This document shows positions 1 to 8,995 of a DNA stretch of 19,902 bases, piece after piece. Each line of letters begins with the position of its first letter. The stretch's first letter is position 1. The stretch is taken from NCBI GenBank assembly GCA_913049755.1, contig CAJWXO010000012.1:1-19902 (forward strand). Reading direction: 5' to 3'. Origin of the DNA: an uncultured Cryomorphaceae bacterium. Lineage in GTDB: Bacteria; Bacteroidota; Bacteroidia; Flavobacteriales; Schleiferiaceae. The notes under the pieces are model-generated. The model saw nothing but the letters and a program-made list of their open reading frames with translations. It searched no databases and had not been told where the DNA came from. The position numbers and the translations under genes are program-made.

Positions 1-2
1 AT

Positions 3-581
3 TTAATTGGATCCACAGGGTCTGGAAAATCTAGTTTGCTCAAAACCTTATATGTAGACATACCATTAAACAATGGTGAAGGACAAATTGTCGACTATGA
101 TTTGCGCAAAATGCAAGATAATGAAATTCCATTTTTAAGACGAAAGCTAGGCGTTGTTTTCCAGGATTTTCAGTTATTAATGGACCGGAGTGTGTATGAT
201 AATTTAAATTTTGTTTTAGAGGCTACTGGTCAATTAAAGTCTAATGATAATGCAGATAGGATTAAAGATGTTTTAACTCGTGTTGGTATGGCCACAAAAG
301 AGCATAAAATGCCATTTCAGCTCTCCGGAGGGGAGCAGCAAAGAATAGCAATTGCAAGAGCACTTTTAAATGACCCACCATTAATTTTAGCAGATGAACC
401 AACGGGAAATCTGGACCCGCATACATCGGAAGAAATTATGCATCTTTTGGAAGAAATTTCCGCTAGTGGACAAACTATTCTAATGGCTACGCACGACTAT
501 GCACTGTTATTAAAATTTCCTCATGCAACATGGAAATGCTCTAATGGAAGTATCTCAACAACAGTTCAAAAAACCTTATAA
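3..581 (+). CDS. ftsE: FtsE-like ABC transporter ATPase, 5' end cut by window edge
   Basis: This is the ATP-binding subunit of an FtsEX-type complex, which in bacteria couples ATP hydrolysis at the inner membrane to cell-wall hydrolase control during division. The frame is open from base 3, so the gene starts left of the window. Visible motifs in order are a Walker A loop (GSTGSGKSS, bases 9-35), a Q-loop in VFQDFQLL, the ABC signature LSGGEQQRIAIARAL, Walker B LILADEPTGNLDP and the H-loop in MATHDYALL. The segments LLKTLY and VFQDFQLLMDRSVYDNL are typical of FtsE rather than of nutrient importers. The protein ends soon after the H-loop, as is usual. No ftsX is visible; FtsX is often encoded elsewhere in Bacteroidota. 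The gene converges on the glycosyltransferase gene with only 12 bp between the stops and no visible hairpin. A LolD-type ATPase is the main alternative. Confidence 0.85.
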   Translation, partial: LIGSTGSGKSSLLKTLYVDIPLNNGEGQIVDYDLRKMQDNEIPFLRRKLGVVFQDFQLLMDRSVYDNLNFVLEATGQLKSNDNADRIKDVLTRVGMATKEHKMPFQLSGGEQQRIAIARALLNDPPLILADEPTGNLDPHTSEEIMHLLEEISASGQTILMATHDYALLLKFPHATWKCSNGSISTTVQKTL

Positions 582-593
582 ACTGATTTCCTT

Positions 594-2837
594 CTAAACT
601 CGAATAAATTCCATCGATCCTTGAATCTTTGACAATAACTTTTTTCTAGATTCTAAAATATCAGTTGCCTTAAAAGAATTCCAGTTTGCTTTTTCTGCAA
701 GCAGTAATGCCTCCATAAAGGTGTCAGTATCTTGATATGTGAAGATTCCATCACTAGAACAAAATGGGATATCAACCAATGCGTTTTCATGAGCAATAAT
801 GAACCGAGCCTGATAAAGGGCTTGAATTAATTTTAATTTAATACCGGATTTATGATCAGCGTGAACAAGAACAGCCTGAGCATCACTAAATAATCTTGAA
901 ATGTATTCGTCATTTGGTTTATCTACATATTTCACCCTTGACTCCCCTTCTATTTTAAGATCTGATGAAGCTCCGTGTCCCGCCCATATTATTTTCCAAT
1001 CTTGAGACTTTAAGCTAATACGAGCAGCATTCTCATTTTCAATCACTGAAAACTTACCTGGCACAAGAAGGATTTTTTGATCAGGTTTAGACTCAGGAAT
1101 ATTAAATACGAAAGTCTTCATCGGTCCTACAACTTTTGAGTTAGATAAGGGTGTCATCTGGTTCCAATAATCCGAATCACTAGAGGTCAAAGCCCATACC
1201 TCGCCATTCCATTCCTTTGCTAATTTTTTTTCCCATTTCCTTAGTCTCAAAGATTCCCAGATAAAATAAAGTGATCGTAAACCCTTTGATTGACTGGCAA
1301 GACTCTTATAATAGAGTGCTTCGGGATTATGAAGTCTTAGTATCGCATTCTTAGGATGGTAGATTCCTGAGCAATGAGGTCCATTGACTAAGACCGTACC
1401 TCTTTGAACCATTGATTTGTGTTTTGCAACTTTTGAAACACGACTGGAAACAATGTATGGAATTCGTTTCGATAAATAAATTTTAAATTTTCTTCTCGCT
1501 AAAGTGTGAAATTGAACACCCTCCATTTGCATCGGATTATCATTCAGAAGGCCCCTTTTTGACCAAGCATATAAAATAACCTGTAAATCATATTTTAGAG
1601 CATTTTCAATTTGTCCCCGAACTTCCAAAATACCTCCATATGATGTAGTCTCTAGGCGGTCCATCGACCAAATATGAATAGTTTTTACCCCCTCTAATCG
1701 AGAAATCAAATCGTTCCAAACTTTTTTTTCATTTTCCCAATTATATATTTTTGCCGCTTCTTCAGCAGCTCGTTTTGCTTTTTGATAATTCTTAATTTTT
1801 GATAAATTCTTTACAGCCTCCAGAATGCTCTTTACGGAGTTATCCGCAGTTATTATTCCTGCCTCAGTTGATTTTATAAGTTTTGAGACTTCAATAAGGT
1901 TACTCGATACAACTGGGATTCCTGCCTGCCAATAATCAAAAAGTTTATTTGGCAAACTCCATCGATAATTCTGACTTATTGGCTTATCCAAAGAAAATCC
2001 AATATCAGCTGCAAAAGTATACTCACGAAGGCTTTTTAGATTCTGTCTTGGTATGAATCTAACGATATCATTATTTAAGTTATTTGATTTTACCGTGAGC
2101 TTAAGTTTTGGTATTGCATCACCATTTCCAACAATTAAAAGAAGAACTTTTCCCTTTAAAGCCATCGTAGCTTCTAATAGTTCTTCGGCTCCACGGTCAA
2201 CATTAATACCTGCACCTTGAATTATCCATATCGGTTTTTTCAAAGGCAATAATAATTTTCTACGAGTATCATCTTTTACTTGCTGAGAATTATTATCAAA
2301 TAAAAATCCTGATGATGGTGTCATCGGAACATTTCGTACAACATCAAAACTTTTACCATATTCTCGATGATATTGCCTTGATATTGAGTCATTAACGGTT
2401 ACAGCAAAGTCTACCCTTGGTATAGCATATTTTTCAGCTACAGACCAAATAAATTTAATGACAGGTCGAGACTCAATTTCTGGAGAACCAAGAAAATATT
2501 CATGAGAGTCATATACAAGTGGAAGCTTATTTCTTGATGACCAAAACACATTTGGCAACAATGTATCTAAATCATTTGCTAAATAAACATCCACTTGCAG
2601 TTTTTTTAAAAAAGCCCAAAGTCTAATCTGATATTCAATGTAGAATAGTGGACCCTTATTCCAAAAACAATTAAATCTGTGAATTTTATAAGTTCGATTT
2701 AACTCTTTCGAATTTGGATACTTTCGTCCAATCAAAATCACTTCATACCCTCGCTCCTCCCATGCCATGCAAGTTCTATGAACTCTTTGGTCCGAATGAA
2801 GGTCATTAATCACTGAAATCGCAATTGAAGACGCCAT
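594..2837 (-). CDS. Double-domain glycosyltransferase (two GT-B-like halves fused)
   Basis: The protein of about 747 residues has two complete-looking glycosyltransferase halves. Residues about 5-384 resemble a family-4-like enzyme of Bacteroidota that opens with a segment like VINDLHSDQRVHR. It contains VYDSHEYF and a C-terminal donor-binding half around LPNKLFDYWQAGIPVVSS. Residues about 385-747 begin again with a Rossmann-type strand (KTIHIWSMDRLE, then YGGILEV) and match the partner type that has GGV near the N terminus and an SVxENExAA segment (here KFSVIENENAARISL, about 597-611). These two types commonly occur as adjacent separate genes in Bacteroidota, so this is probably a fusion. 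Neither the sugar nor the acceptor can be told. The ATG at 2837 was preferred; an in-frame GTG lies two codons upstream at 2843. The gene diverges from the QueA-like gene and converges with ftsE. The junction contains a run of five G, discussed under findings. Confidence 0.82.
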   Translation of the reverse strand: MASSIAISVINDLHSDQRVHRTCMAWEERGYEVILIGRKYPNSKELNRTYKIHRFNCFWNKGPLFYIEYQIRLWAFLKKLQVDVYLANDLDTLLPNVFWSSRNKLPLVYDSHEYFLGSPEIESRPVIKFIWSVAEKYAIPRVDFAVTVNDSISRQYHREYGKSFDVVRNVPMTPSSGFLFDNNSQQVKDDTRRKLLLPLKKPIWIIQGAGINVDRGAEELLEATMALKGKVLLLIVGNGDAIPKLKLTVKSNNLNNDIVRFIPRQNLKSLREYTFAADIGFSLDKPISQNYRWSLPNKLFDYWQAGIPVVSSNLIEVSKLIKSTEAGIITADNSVKSILEAVKNLSKIKNYQKAKRAAEEAAKIYNWENEKKVWNDLISRLEGVKTIHIWSMDRLETTSYGGILEVRGQIENALKYDLQVILYAWSKRGLLNDNPMQMEGVQFHTLARRKFKIYLSKRIPYIVSSRVSKVAKHKSMVQRGTVLVNGPHCSGIYHPKNAILRLHNPEALYYKSLASQSKGLRSLYFIWESLRLRKWEKKLAKEWNGEVWALTSSDSDYWNQMTPLSNSKVVGPMKTFVFNIPESKPDQKILLVPGKFSVIENENAARISLKSQDWKIIWAGHGASSDLKIEGESRVKYVDKPNDEYISRLFSDAQAVLVHADHKSGIKLKLIQALYQARFIIAHENALVDIPFCSSDGIFTYQDTDTFMEALLLAEKANWNSFKATDILESRKKLLSKIQGSMEFIRV

Positions 2838-2845
2838 ATTCACGA

Positions 2846-2860
2846 AGGTAGGGACTACCT
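2846..2860. repeat. Inverted repeat in the divergent intergenic gap
   Basis: AGGTAG and CTACCT form a perfect 6-bp inverted repeat around GGA. It lies in the roughly 40-bp gap between the glycosyltransferase and QueA-like start codons, next to the -7-like box of the latter. It could be a small operator or a chance palindrome; nothing else supports regulation. Confidence 0.35.
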
Positions 2861-2865
2861 CTAGC

Positions 2866-2873
2866 TATATTTG
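2866..2873 (+). promoter_or_regulatory. -7 promoter box for the QueA-like gene
   Basis: TATATTTG matches the Bacteroidota -7 consensus TAnnTTTG at every fixed position. It ends only four bases before the ATG at 2878, so transcription would begin at or very near the start codon. No TTG is seen at the expected -33 distance, which weakens the call. Confidence 0.4.
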
Positions 2874-2877
2874 AACT

Positions 2878-4068
2878 ATGAATCCACACGACATAAATAT
2901 CGAAGACTTCAATTATGTTCTACCCGAGGAAAAAATCGCTCAATTCCCATTAGAATCAAGGGATAAATGTAAGATGCTAATATCATGGGGAAATGAAATA
3001 GAAGAGGGAACAATCAAAGATTTTCCTGAGTGGATATCAAAATTAAAAACCCCTAATGTTGTTTTAAATGACACAAGAGTTGTTCGCGCTAGATTATTTT
3101 TTTCACGAGGTGATGGACTTCAACCGTTTGAGATCTTCTACTTAGACCCTGTTAGTGGGTCAATTGAAGAAACTATGTCATCCAAATATTCTGTTGAAGC
3201 ATGGTGCAAAGTTCGACATTCAAAAAAATGGAAAGATCATACACTACTGAGAAACAATTATTTAACCGCAAAAAAATTAGAACAAATTGATGATAAATTC
3301 AAAATTCATTTTTTTTGGAGTAATGATGTTACATGGTCAGAAATTCTAGAAGAGCATGGAGAAACACCATTACCACCATATATGAAGCGCGATGTTAATG
3401 AAATTGATTCTGAAAGGTATCAAACGGTATTTTCAAAAAAAGAAGGGTCTGTAGCAGCTCCAACAGCAGGATTGCATTTCACTAAAGAAATTTTGTCTAA
3501 AATTTCTAGAGAAGGTGGAATGACAACTTTTTTACAATTACATATTGGAGCAGGTACATTTCAACCCGTTTCAGATAATATTTTAGGAAATCACAAAATG
3601 CACTCCGAAGAAGTTTCTATCTCCATTCAGACAATTGAAAGTTTGATGAATAAATTCGATACCATTGCTATTGGAACCACCGCAACAAGGGCATTAGAAA
3701 GCCTATACTGGATAACTTTAGAATTATTTAATAATGATATCGAATTAAATCACGTAGATCAATGGTTACCATATAAAAAGCATAAAAGTTATTTAAATCG
3801 AATGGATTCGCTAGAATTCATTCATAAATATCTTATCTCGAAACAAAAAAAATCAATTCAATTCAGCACATCGTTATTAATAGTTCCAGGTTATGAATTC
3901 CGCTTTGTCAATTTACTTTTAACAAATTTCCATCAACCCAAAAGCACTCTTTTACTGCTCATTTCCGCTGCTGTAGGAGATAAATGGAAGACGATATATG
4001 ATTATGCACTTGAAATGAATTTCAGGTTCTTGAGTTATGGAGATGCTTGCTTATTAAAAGTAAAATGA
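2878..4068 (+). CDS. queA: QueA-like S-adenosylmethionine:tRNA ribosyltransferase-isomerase, long form
   Basis: QueA moves the ribosyl part of S-adenosylmethionine onto preQ1 at tRNA position 34, making epoxyqueuosine in the cytoplasm. Family segments are present in order: LPEEKIAQFPLESRD (about 15-29), NDTRVVRARL (64-73), GETPLPPYMKR (161-171), EGSVAAPTAGLHF (189-201), LHIGAGTFQPV (221-231), HKMHSE (239-244), GTTATRALES (266-275) and LLTNFHQPKSTLLLLISA (347-364). At 396 residues it is about 50 longer than canonical QueA (around 345). The extra length lies mainly between residues about 276 and 340, plus part of the 90-150 region. The QPKST segment replaces the more usual LPxST. This fits the longer QueA-like paralogue I recall from Bacteroidota, and the gene may not be the only QueA of this genome. 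The start follows a promoter-like box by four bases. It is a single transcription unit facing away from the glycosyltransferase. Confidence 0.85.
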   Translation: MNPHDINIEDFNYVLPEEKIAQFPLESRDKCKMLISWGNEIEEGTIKDFPEWISKLKTPNVVLNDTRVVRARLFFSRGDGLQPFEIFYLDPVSGSIEETMSSKYSVEAWCKVRHSKKWKDHTLLRNNYLTAKKLEQIDDKFKIHFFWSNDVTWSEILEEHGETPLPPYMKRDVNEIDSERYQTVFSKKEGSVAAPTAGLHFTKEILSKISREGGMTTFLQLHIGAGTFQPVSDNILGNHKMHSEEVSISIQTIESLMNKFDTIAIGTTATRALESLYWITLELFNNDIELNHVDQWLPYKKHKSYLNRMDSLEFIHKYLISKQKKSIQFSTSLLIVPGYEFRFVNLLLTNFHQPKSTLLLLISAAVGDKWKTIYDYALEMNFRFLSYGDACLLKVK

Positions 4069-4241
4069 TTCGAAATATTGCTTTTTGAAGATAAAATGAT
4101 CGATTTCATTCGTGACTTATTCGATAACACAAGTAAATTTACCTGTCACGCGTTCAGTATGAGTTTGGAATTTAAAAAAAGACTTTAGACGCTTTGAATT
4201 CCTATATTTACACCTATTCAATTTCAATATTAAAAAAAAAG

Positions 4242-5180
4242 ATGAAAAAATTATTTAATTTGATGCTATTGTCCTTGGTATTTACAGCATGTGATACAGA
4301 CACAGCTGATCCTATTCCAGTAAAATATGTGACAGATGACTTAACCGTCTTAGAGGACCAAAAAGCTTTTCTTTTGGAAACAACTGGAACATGGTGTCAA
4401 TACTGCCCAAACGGTGCTGCCTCTATGCTTGAAATGCAAAGTACTTATAACGTAACTGGAGATAGTAATATCCGTGTTATTGGATTTGCTTCCCACACAG
4501 GTGATCCCCTAGTTACACCTGTTCAAACACTCTTAAATAATACTTTCACTACAACAGGAGTTCCTAATTTTTATGTTAATAATGAGGATGTTGGCCAAAG
4601 TATTTCCGGACCGACTGGTGCTGCACTGGCAGGAATTCCATCTGTTGGAGTTTCTCATATTAAAAGTCTAAATAATACTGGAGATACCACAACAGTTGAT
4701 ATTAAGGTGCAATTCTTTGAGGATAAAAAAAATATAGCATACTATGTTCAGAGCTATTTGCTTGCTACCGGAATTGAAGCGAGAACACATGATCTCGGAG
4801 GCTTACCTGTAGACTTGAACCAAGTATCTAGTGTAGCAATTGTAACTACAGGTTCTGGAAGCACTCCAACTACTTGGGCTGTGGATACTTGGGGTAAAAA
4901 AGCTGGTGAAGTATATACTCATGACCATATTCCTTTTGCTTCTGGCATCACATCTTTTGATTGGGGAGTTAAGCTTGATACTATCAACCCTTTAGGTCAA
5001 TCTTACTTCGAAGGTGATATTTTTGGATCAAAATACACCCCTATCCGACTTGTAATTCCTCATGAGGTTCAGGGGGTTCCCATCCCTCCAGGAGTGGAGT
5101 ATGAAGTTGTAACTATTATCTGGTCAGAAAGATTTGATGGAACTCCGGGAGTCTTATTTGTAAATGGCTTCCAAGGATAA
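4242..5180 (+). CDS. Omp28-family lipoprotein with thioredoxin-like CxxC site
   Basis: The product is a secreted lipoprotein of about 312 residues. Starting at the ATG at 4242 gives a clean signal peptide (MKKLFNLMLLSLVFTAC) with the lipid-bearing cysteine at residue 17; a TTG 48 bases upstream is in frame but would bury the signal. The segment TGTWCQYCPNGA carries a CxxC pair (Cys52 and Cys55) in a thioredoxin-like fold, followed by GVPNFYVNN, which resembles the cis-proline region of that fold. This is the pattern of the Omp28 family of outer-surface proteins of Bacteroidota. The cysteines suggest a thiol-disulfide role in the periplasm or at the surface, but the substrate is unknown. The gene stands alone: the upstream gap of 173 bp has no convincing promoter, though TATATTTA at 4203-4210 is one base off the -7 box. 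A strong terminator follows. Confidence 0.82.
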   Translation: MKKLFNLMLLSLVFTACDTDTADPIPVKYVTDDLTVLEDQKAFLLETTGTWCQYCPNGAASMLEMQSTYNVTGDSNIRVIGFASHTGDPLVTPVQTLLNNTFTTTGVPNFYVNNEDVGQSISGPTGAALAGIPSVGVSHIKSLNNTGDTTTVDIKVQFFEDKKNIAYYVQSYLLATGIEARTHDLGGLPVDLNQVSSVAIVTTGSGSTPTTWAVDTWGKKAGEVYTHDHIPFASGITSFDWGVKLDTINPLGQSYFEGDIFGSKYTPIRLVIPHEVQGVPIPPGVEYEVVTIIWSERFDGTPGVLFVNGFQG

Positions 5181-5197
5181 AAAAATTATACTGAAAT

Positions 5198-5231
5198 AAA
5201 AAAGGCGCTCTAATTAAAGAGCGCCTTTTTT
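5198..5231. terminator. Bidirectional intrinsic terminator
   Basis: AGGCGCTCT and AGAGCGCCT form a perfect GC-rich stem around the 6-base loop AATTAA, extended by an A-tract on the left and a T-tract on the right. It is therefore a Rho-independent terminator on both strands. It sits between the convergent ends of the Omp28-like gene (stop at 5180) and the DUF3817 gene (stop at 5244) and serves both. Confidence 0.9.
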
Positions 5232-5243
5232 ATTTATCTAACA

Positions 5244-5528
5244 TTAATTCCTAAAGAACTTTCTGTCAGCATAAAACGCCCCAAAAGGAATAAATGATAA
5301 AGCAAAAGCAGTTAAAGTAATTCTCAACTTCCAACTGAACTGAAGATGAACCAGAGGTAACATCGAAGAGTATAGAAGGAACAATAAACCATGAGTCATA
5401 CCTACAGTTTTTACCATTGATGGGTCATTAAAATAATATTTTAACGGCATTGCCACACAAAGCAAAATCAGGAGTGAAACTCCCTCCAAAAAGGCGAAAA
5501 ACCTGAGAAGAAAAAGGAATTTATTCAT
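5244..5528 (-). CDS. DUF3817-family small integral membrane protein
   Basis: This 94-residue protein has three likely membrane segments, at about residues 8-28, 40-60 and 66-86. The FLEGVSLLILLCVAMPLKY segment, then a GMTHGLLFLLYS segment, match the DUF3817 family as I know it. The biochemical role of the family is not known. It is the last gene of the pyrG-yidC-DUF3817 block, 19 bp after yidC, and ends at the shared terminator. Co-transcription with the membrane insertase yidC is likely but need not mean a shared function. Confidence 0.8.
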   Translation of the reverse strand: MNKFLFLLRFFAFLEGVSLLILLCVAMPLKYYFNDPSMVKTVGMTHGLLFLLYSSMLPLVHLQFSWKLRITLTAFALSFIPFGAFYADRKFFRN

Positions 5529-5547
5529 CTACCGGTAATAAACTCAA

Positions 5548-7332
5548 CTATTTGTCCATTCTCCTTGCCCTGCGATTTCCAGCATCTTTTTGCGCCTCCA
5601 TCATATCATTCATTTTTTTTGAAAACCTTGATTTCTTACCCCCTTTTGCCTTAGTCGCGTCAATTTTTTCTCTCAATTTTCCCTCATTTATAAAGAACTT
5701 CTTAATAGACCACTGTTGACCGAAAATCAACAAATTAGAAACAAAATAATAATAAGATAATCCCGAAGCATAATTGTTAAACCAAACCAATAACATAATA
5801 GGCATTAAATATTGAATAATCTGCATTTGCTGTTGCATCATATTATTCGAAGATGGTGTCATCGAATTATTAAATCTTGTATAAAGAAAAGTTGATATTG
5901 CCATTAAAATTGTGAAGAGACTAATATGATCCCCATAAAAAGGAAGACTAAACCATTGTCCAAAATTAAAAATACTGTCATAACTACTTAGATCATCTGC
6001 CCACAAGAATGACTCTTGCCTCAGCTCAATACTCGCTGGGAAAAAACGAAACATTGCAATCAAAATTGGAAACTGAAGTAACTGAGGAATGCACCCCCCT
6101 AATGGATTCACTCCGGCTTTTTGATACAAGAGCATCGTTTCCTGCTGTTTTTTCTGAGCATCATCACCATGCTTCTCAGCAAGCTCATCCATCTCAGGTT
6201 TTAAAAGTCGCATCTTAGCCATGGACTTATAAGAAGCAAATGTTAAAGGTGACAAGGCAAGTTTAATGATCAATGCCATCAAAAATATTATCAATCCATA
6301 ATTCCAACCAAACCCCTCCATCAAATTGAACATAGGAACGACTATCCCCTTTGAAATCCAACCAAAGATTCCCCAACCAAATGGTATAATTTCATCAAAT
6401 TTTTTGTCAAAACTTTTCAATTCTAAATACTGATTTGGTCCATGATATATAAGCCCGTGAGCATCGATACCATTATCGTCGCCCGTAATTTGTAGGACGG
6501 ATCGAAACTGTCTTGTATGGCCAGAATCATTTGCTGCTGGAGTTGTTGTTGCCAATTGTACCGAAGAAAAAGGTTTTTCAGATGACCAAATACTCGAAAA
6601 AAATTGCTGTTTATGAGCAATCCAGGAAATATTGCTCGCTATATCCTCATCATCTTTACCATTACTTAAATAGTCTTTCTTTTCATCTTCTGCATCGAAA
6701 AAATAGGTAGTTGTGTATTGATTTTCATTTGTTAAACTTTTTTCATGACGAATACCATTTTGACTCCATTTAAGTGAAATATTCTCCTCATCTGGGACCG
6801 ATAAAGACCACTGCAAACCATAGCCATCGCCAAGCGAAAAAATCCATTCAGTACCGTCATTGTTTTTCATTGAAAGACTTTCTCTTCCTTCGCTTTTTTT
6901 CTTAAGAACTCCCTTAAAAACTCCTTTATTTGCTCCCGATATTTTATGCCCTCCATTGACTAAGTACAGGGGATCGCCTCGGTAATCATTGTAATTTTTT
7001 AATTCTACCTGAACAAGCTGTGCTCCTATTGAATTGAATGCATATCTAACTTTATCGTTTTCCAGGGTATAGATTTCTTCAGCCCCATTTAAATCTTCTA
7101 AATAGGATGTTGTGTCATTTGAAATAATACTATCATCATCAATACTTATTTCAGAACTATTGAAAGAATTATCTAAAGAGCCTTCTTCTGAATTTTCAAG
7201 TAAATTATTTTGATCAACCTGAATATCAACAACTTCCTGATTACCAGCCCACCAAGTCATTCCCATGAGAATAGCTGCTATTAATAAAAATCCGATAACT
7301 TGATTACGATCGATTGTTTTTTCTTCTAACAT
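5548..7332 (-). CDS. yidC: Membrane protein insertase YidC
   Basis: YidC inserts and folds proteins in the inner membrane, alone or with the Sec translocon. The 594-residue protein has the Gram-negative layout. An N-terminal membrane segment (about 11-28) is followed by a large periplasmic domain (about 30-310) with an acidic, serine-rich linker. The conserved insertase core (about 325-545) contains LIIFLMALIIKLALSPLT, KSMAKMRLLKPEM and GCIPQLLQFPILIAMFRFF. The positively charged groove residue appears to be Lys357 instead of the arginine of E. coli; a lysine here is, to my knowledge, common in this phylum. The tail (about 549-594) is strongly basic, suggesting ribosome contact. It starts one base after the pyrG stop, so the two are surely co-transcribed. 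Confidence 0.96.
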   Translation of the reverse strand: MLEEKTIDRNQVIGFLLIAAILMGMTWWAGNQEVVDIQVDQNNLLENSEEGSLDNSFNSSEISIDDDSIISNDTTSYLEDLNGAEEIYTLENDKVRYAFNSIGAQLVQVELKNYNDYRGDPLYLVNGGHKISGANKGVFKGVLKKKSEGRESLSMKNNDGTEWIFSLGDGYGLQWSLSVPDEENISLKWSQNGIRHEKSLTNENQYTTTYFFDAEDEKKDYLSNGKDDEDIASNISWIAHKQQFFSSIWSSEKPFSSVQLATTTPAANDSGHTRQFRSVLQITGDDNGIDAHGLIYHGPNQYLELKSFDKKFDEIIPFGWGIFGWISKGIVVPMFNLMEGFGWNYGLIIFLMALIIKLALSPLTFASYKSMAKMRLLKPEMDELAEKHGDDAQKKQQETMLLYQKAGVNPLGGCIPQLLQFPILIAMFRFFPASIELRQESFLWADDLSSYDSIFNFGQWFSLPFYGDHISLFTILMAISTFLYTRFNNSMTPSSNNMMQQQMQIIQYLMPIMLLVWFNNYASGLSYYYFVSNLLIFGQQWSIKKFFINEGKLREKIDATKAKGGKKSRFSKKMNDMMEAQKDAGNRRARRMDK

Positions 7333-7333
7333 T

Positions 7334-8977
<1,644 letters not shown>

Positions 8978-8995
<18 letters not shown>

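Noticed and set aside
4203..4210. TATATTTA as the promoter box of the Omp28-like gene.
   Set aside because: The final consensus G is missing and there is no TTG at the right distance, so it was not listed as a feature.
4194..4241. Upstream TTG start adding 16 residues to the Omp28-like lipoprotein.
   Set aside because: It would place polar residues before a complete lipoprotein signal peptide that begins at the ATG at 4242.
6423..6620. Short open frames on both strands within yidC (also 6009-6218 and 6513-6710).
   Set aside because: They overlap conserved yidC coding sequence in other frames and resemble no protein.
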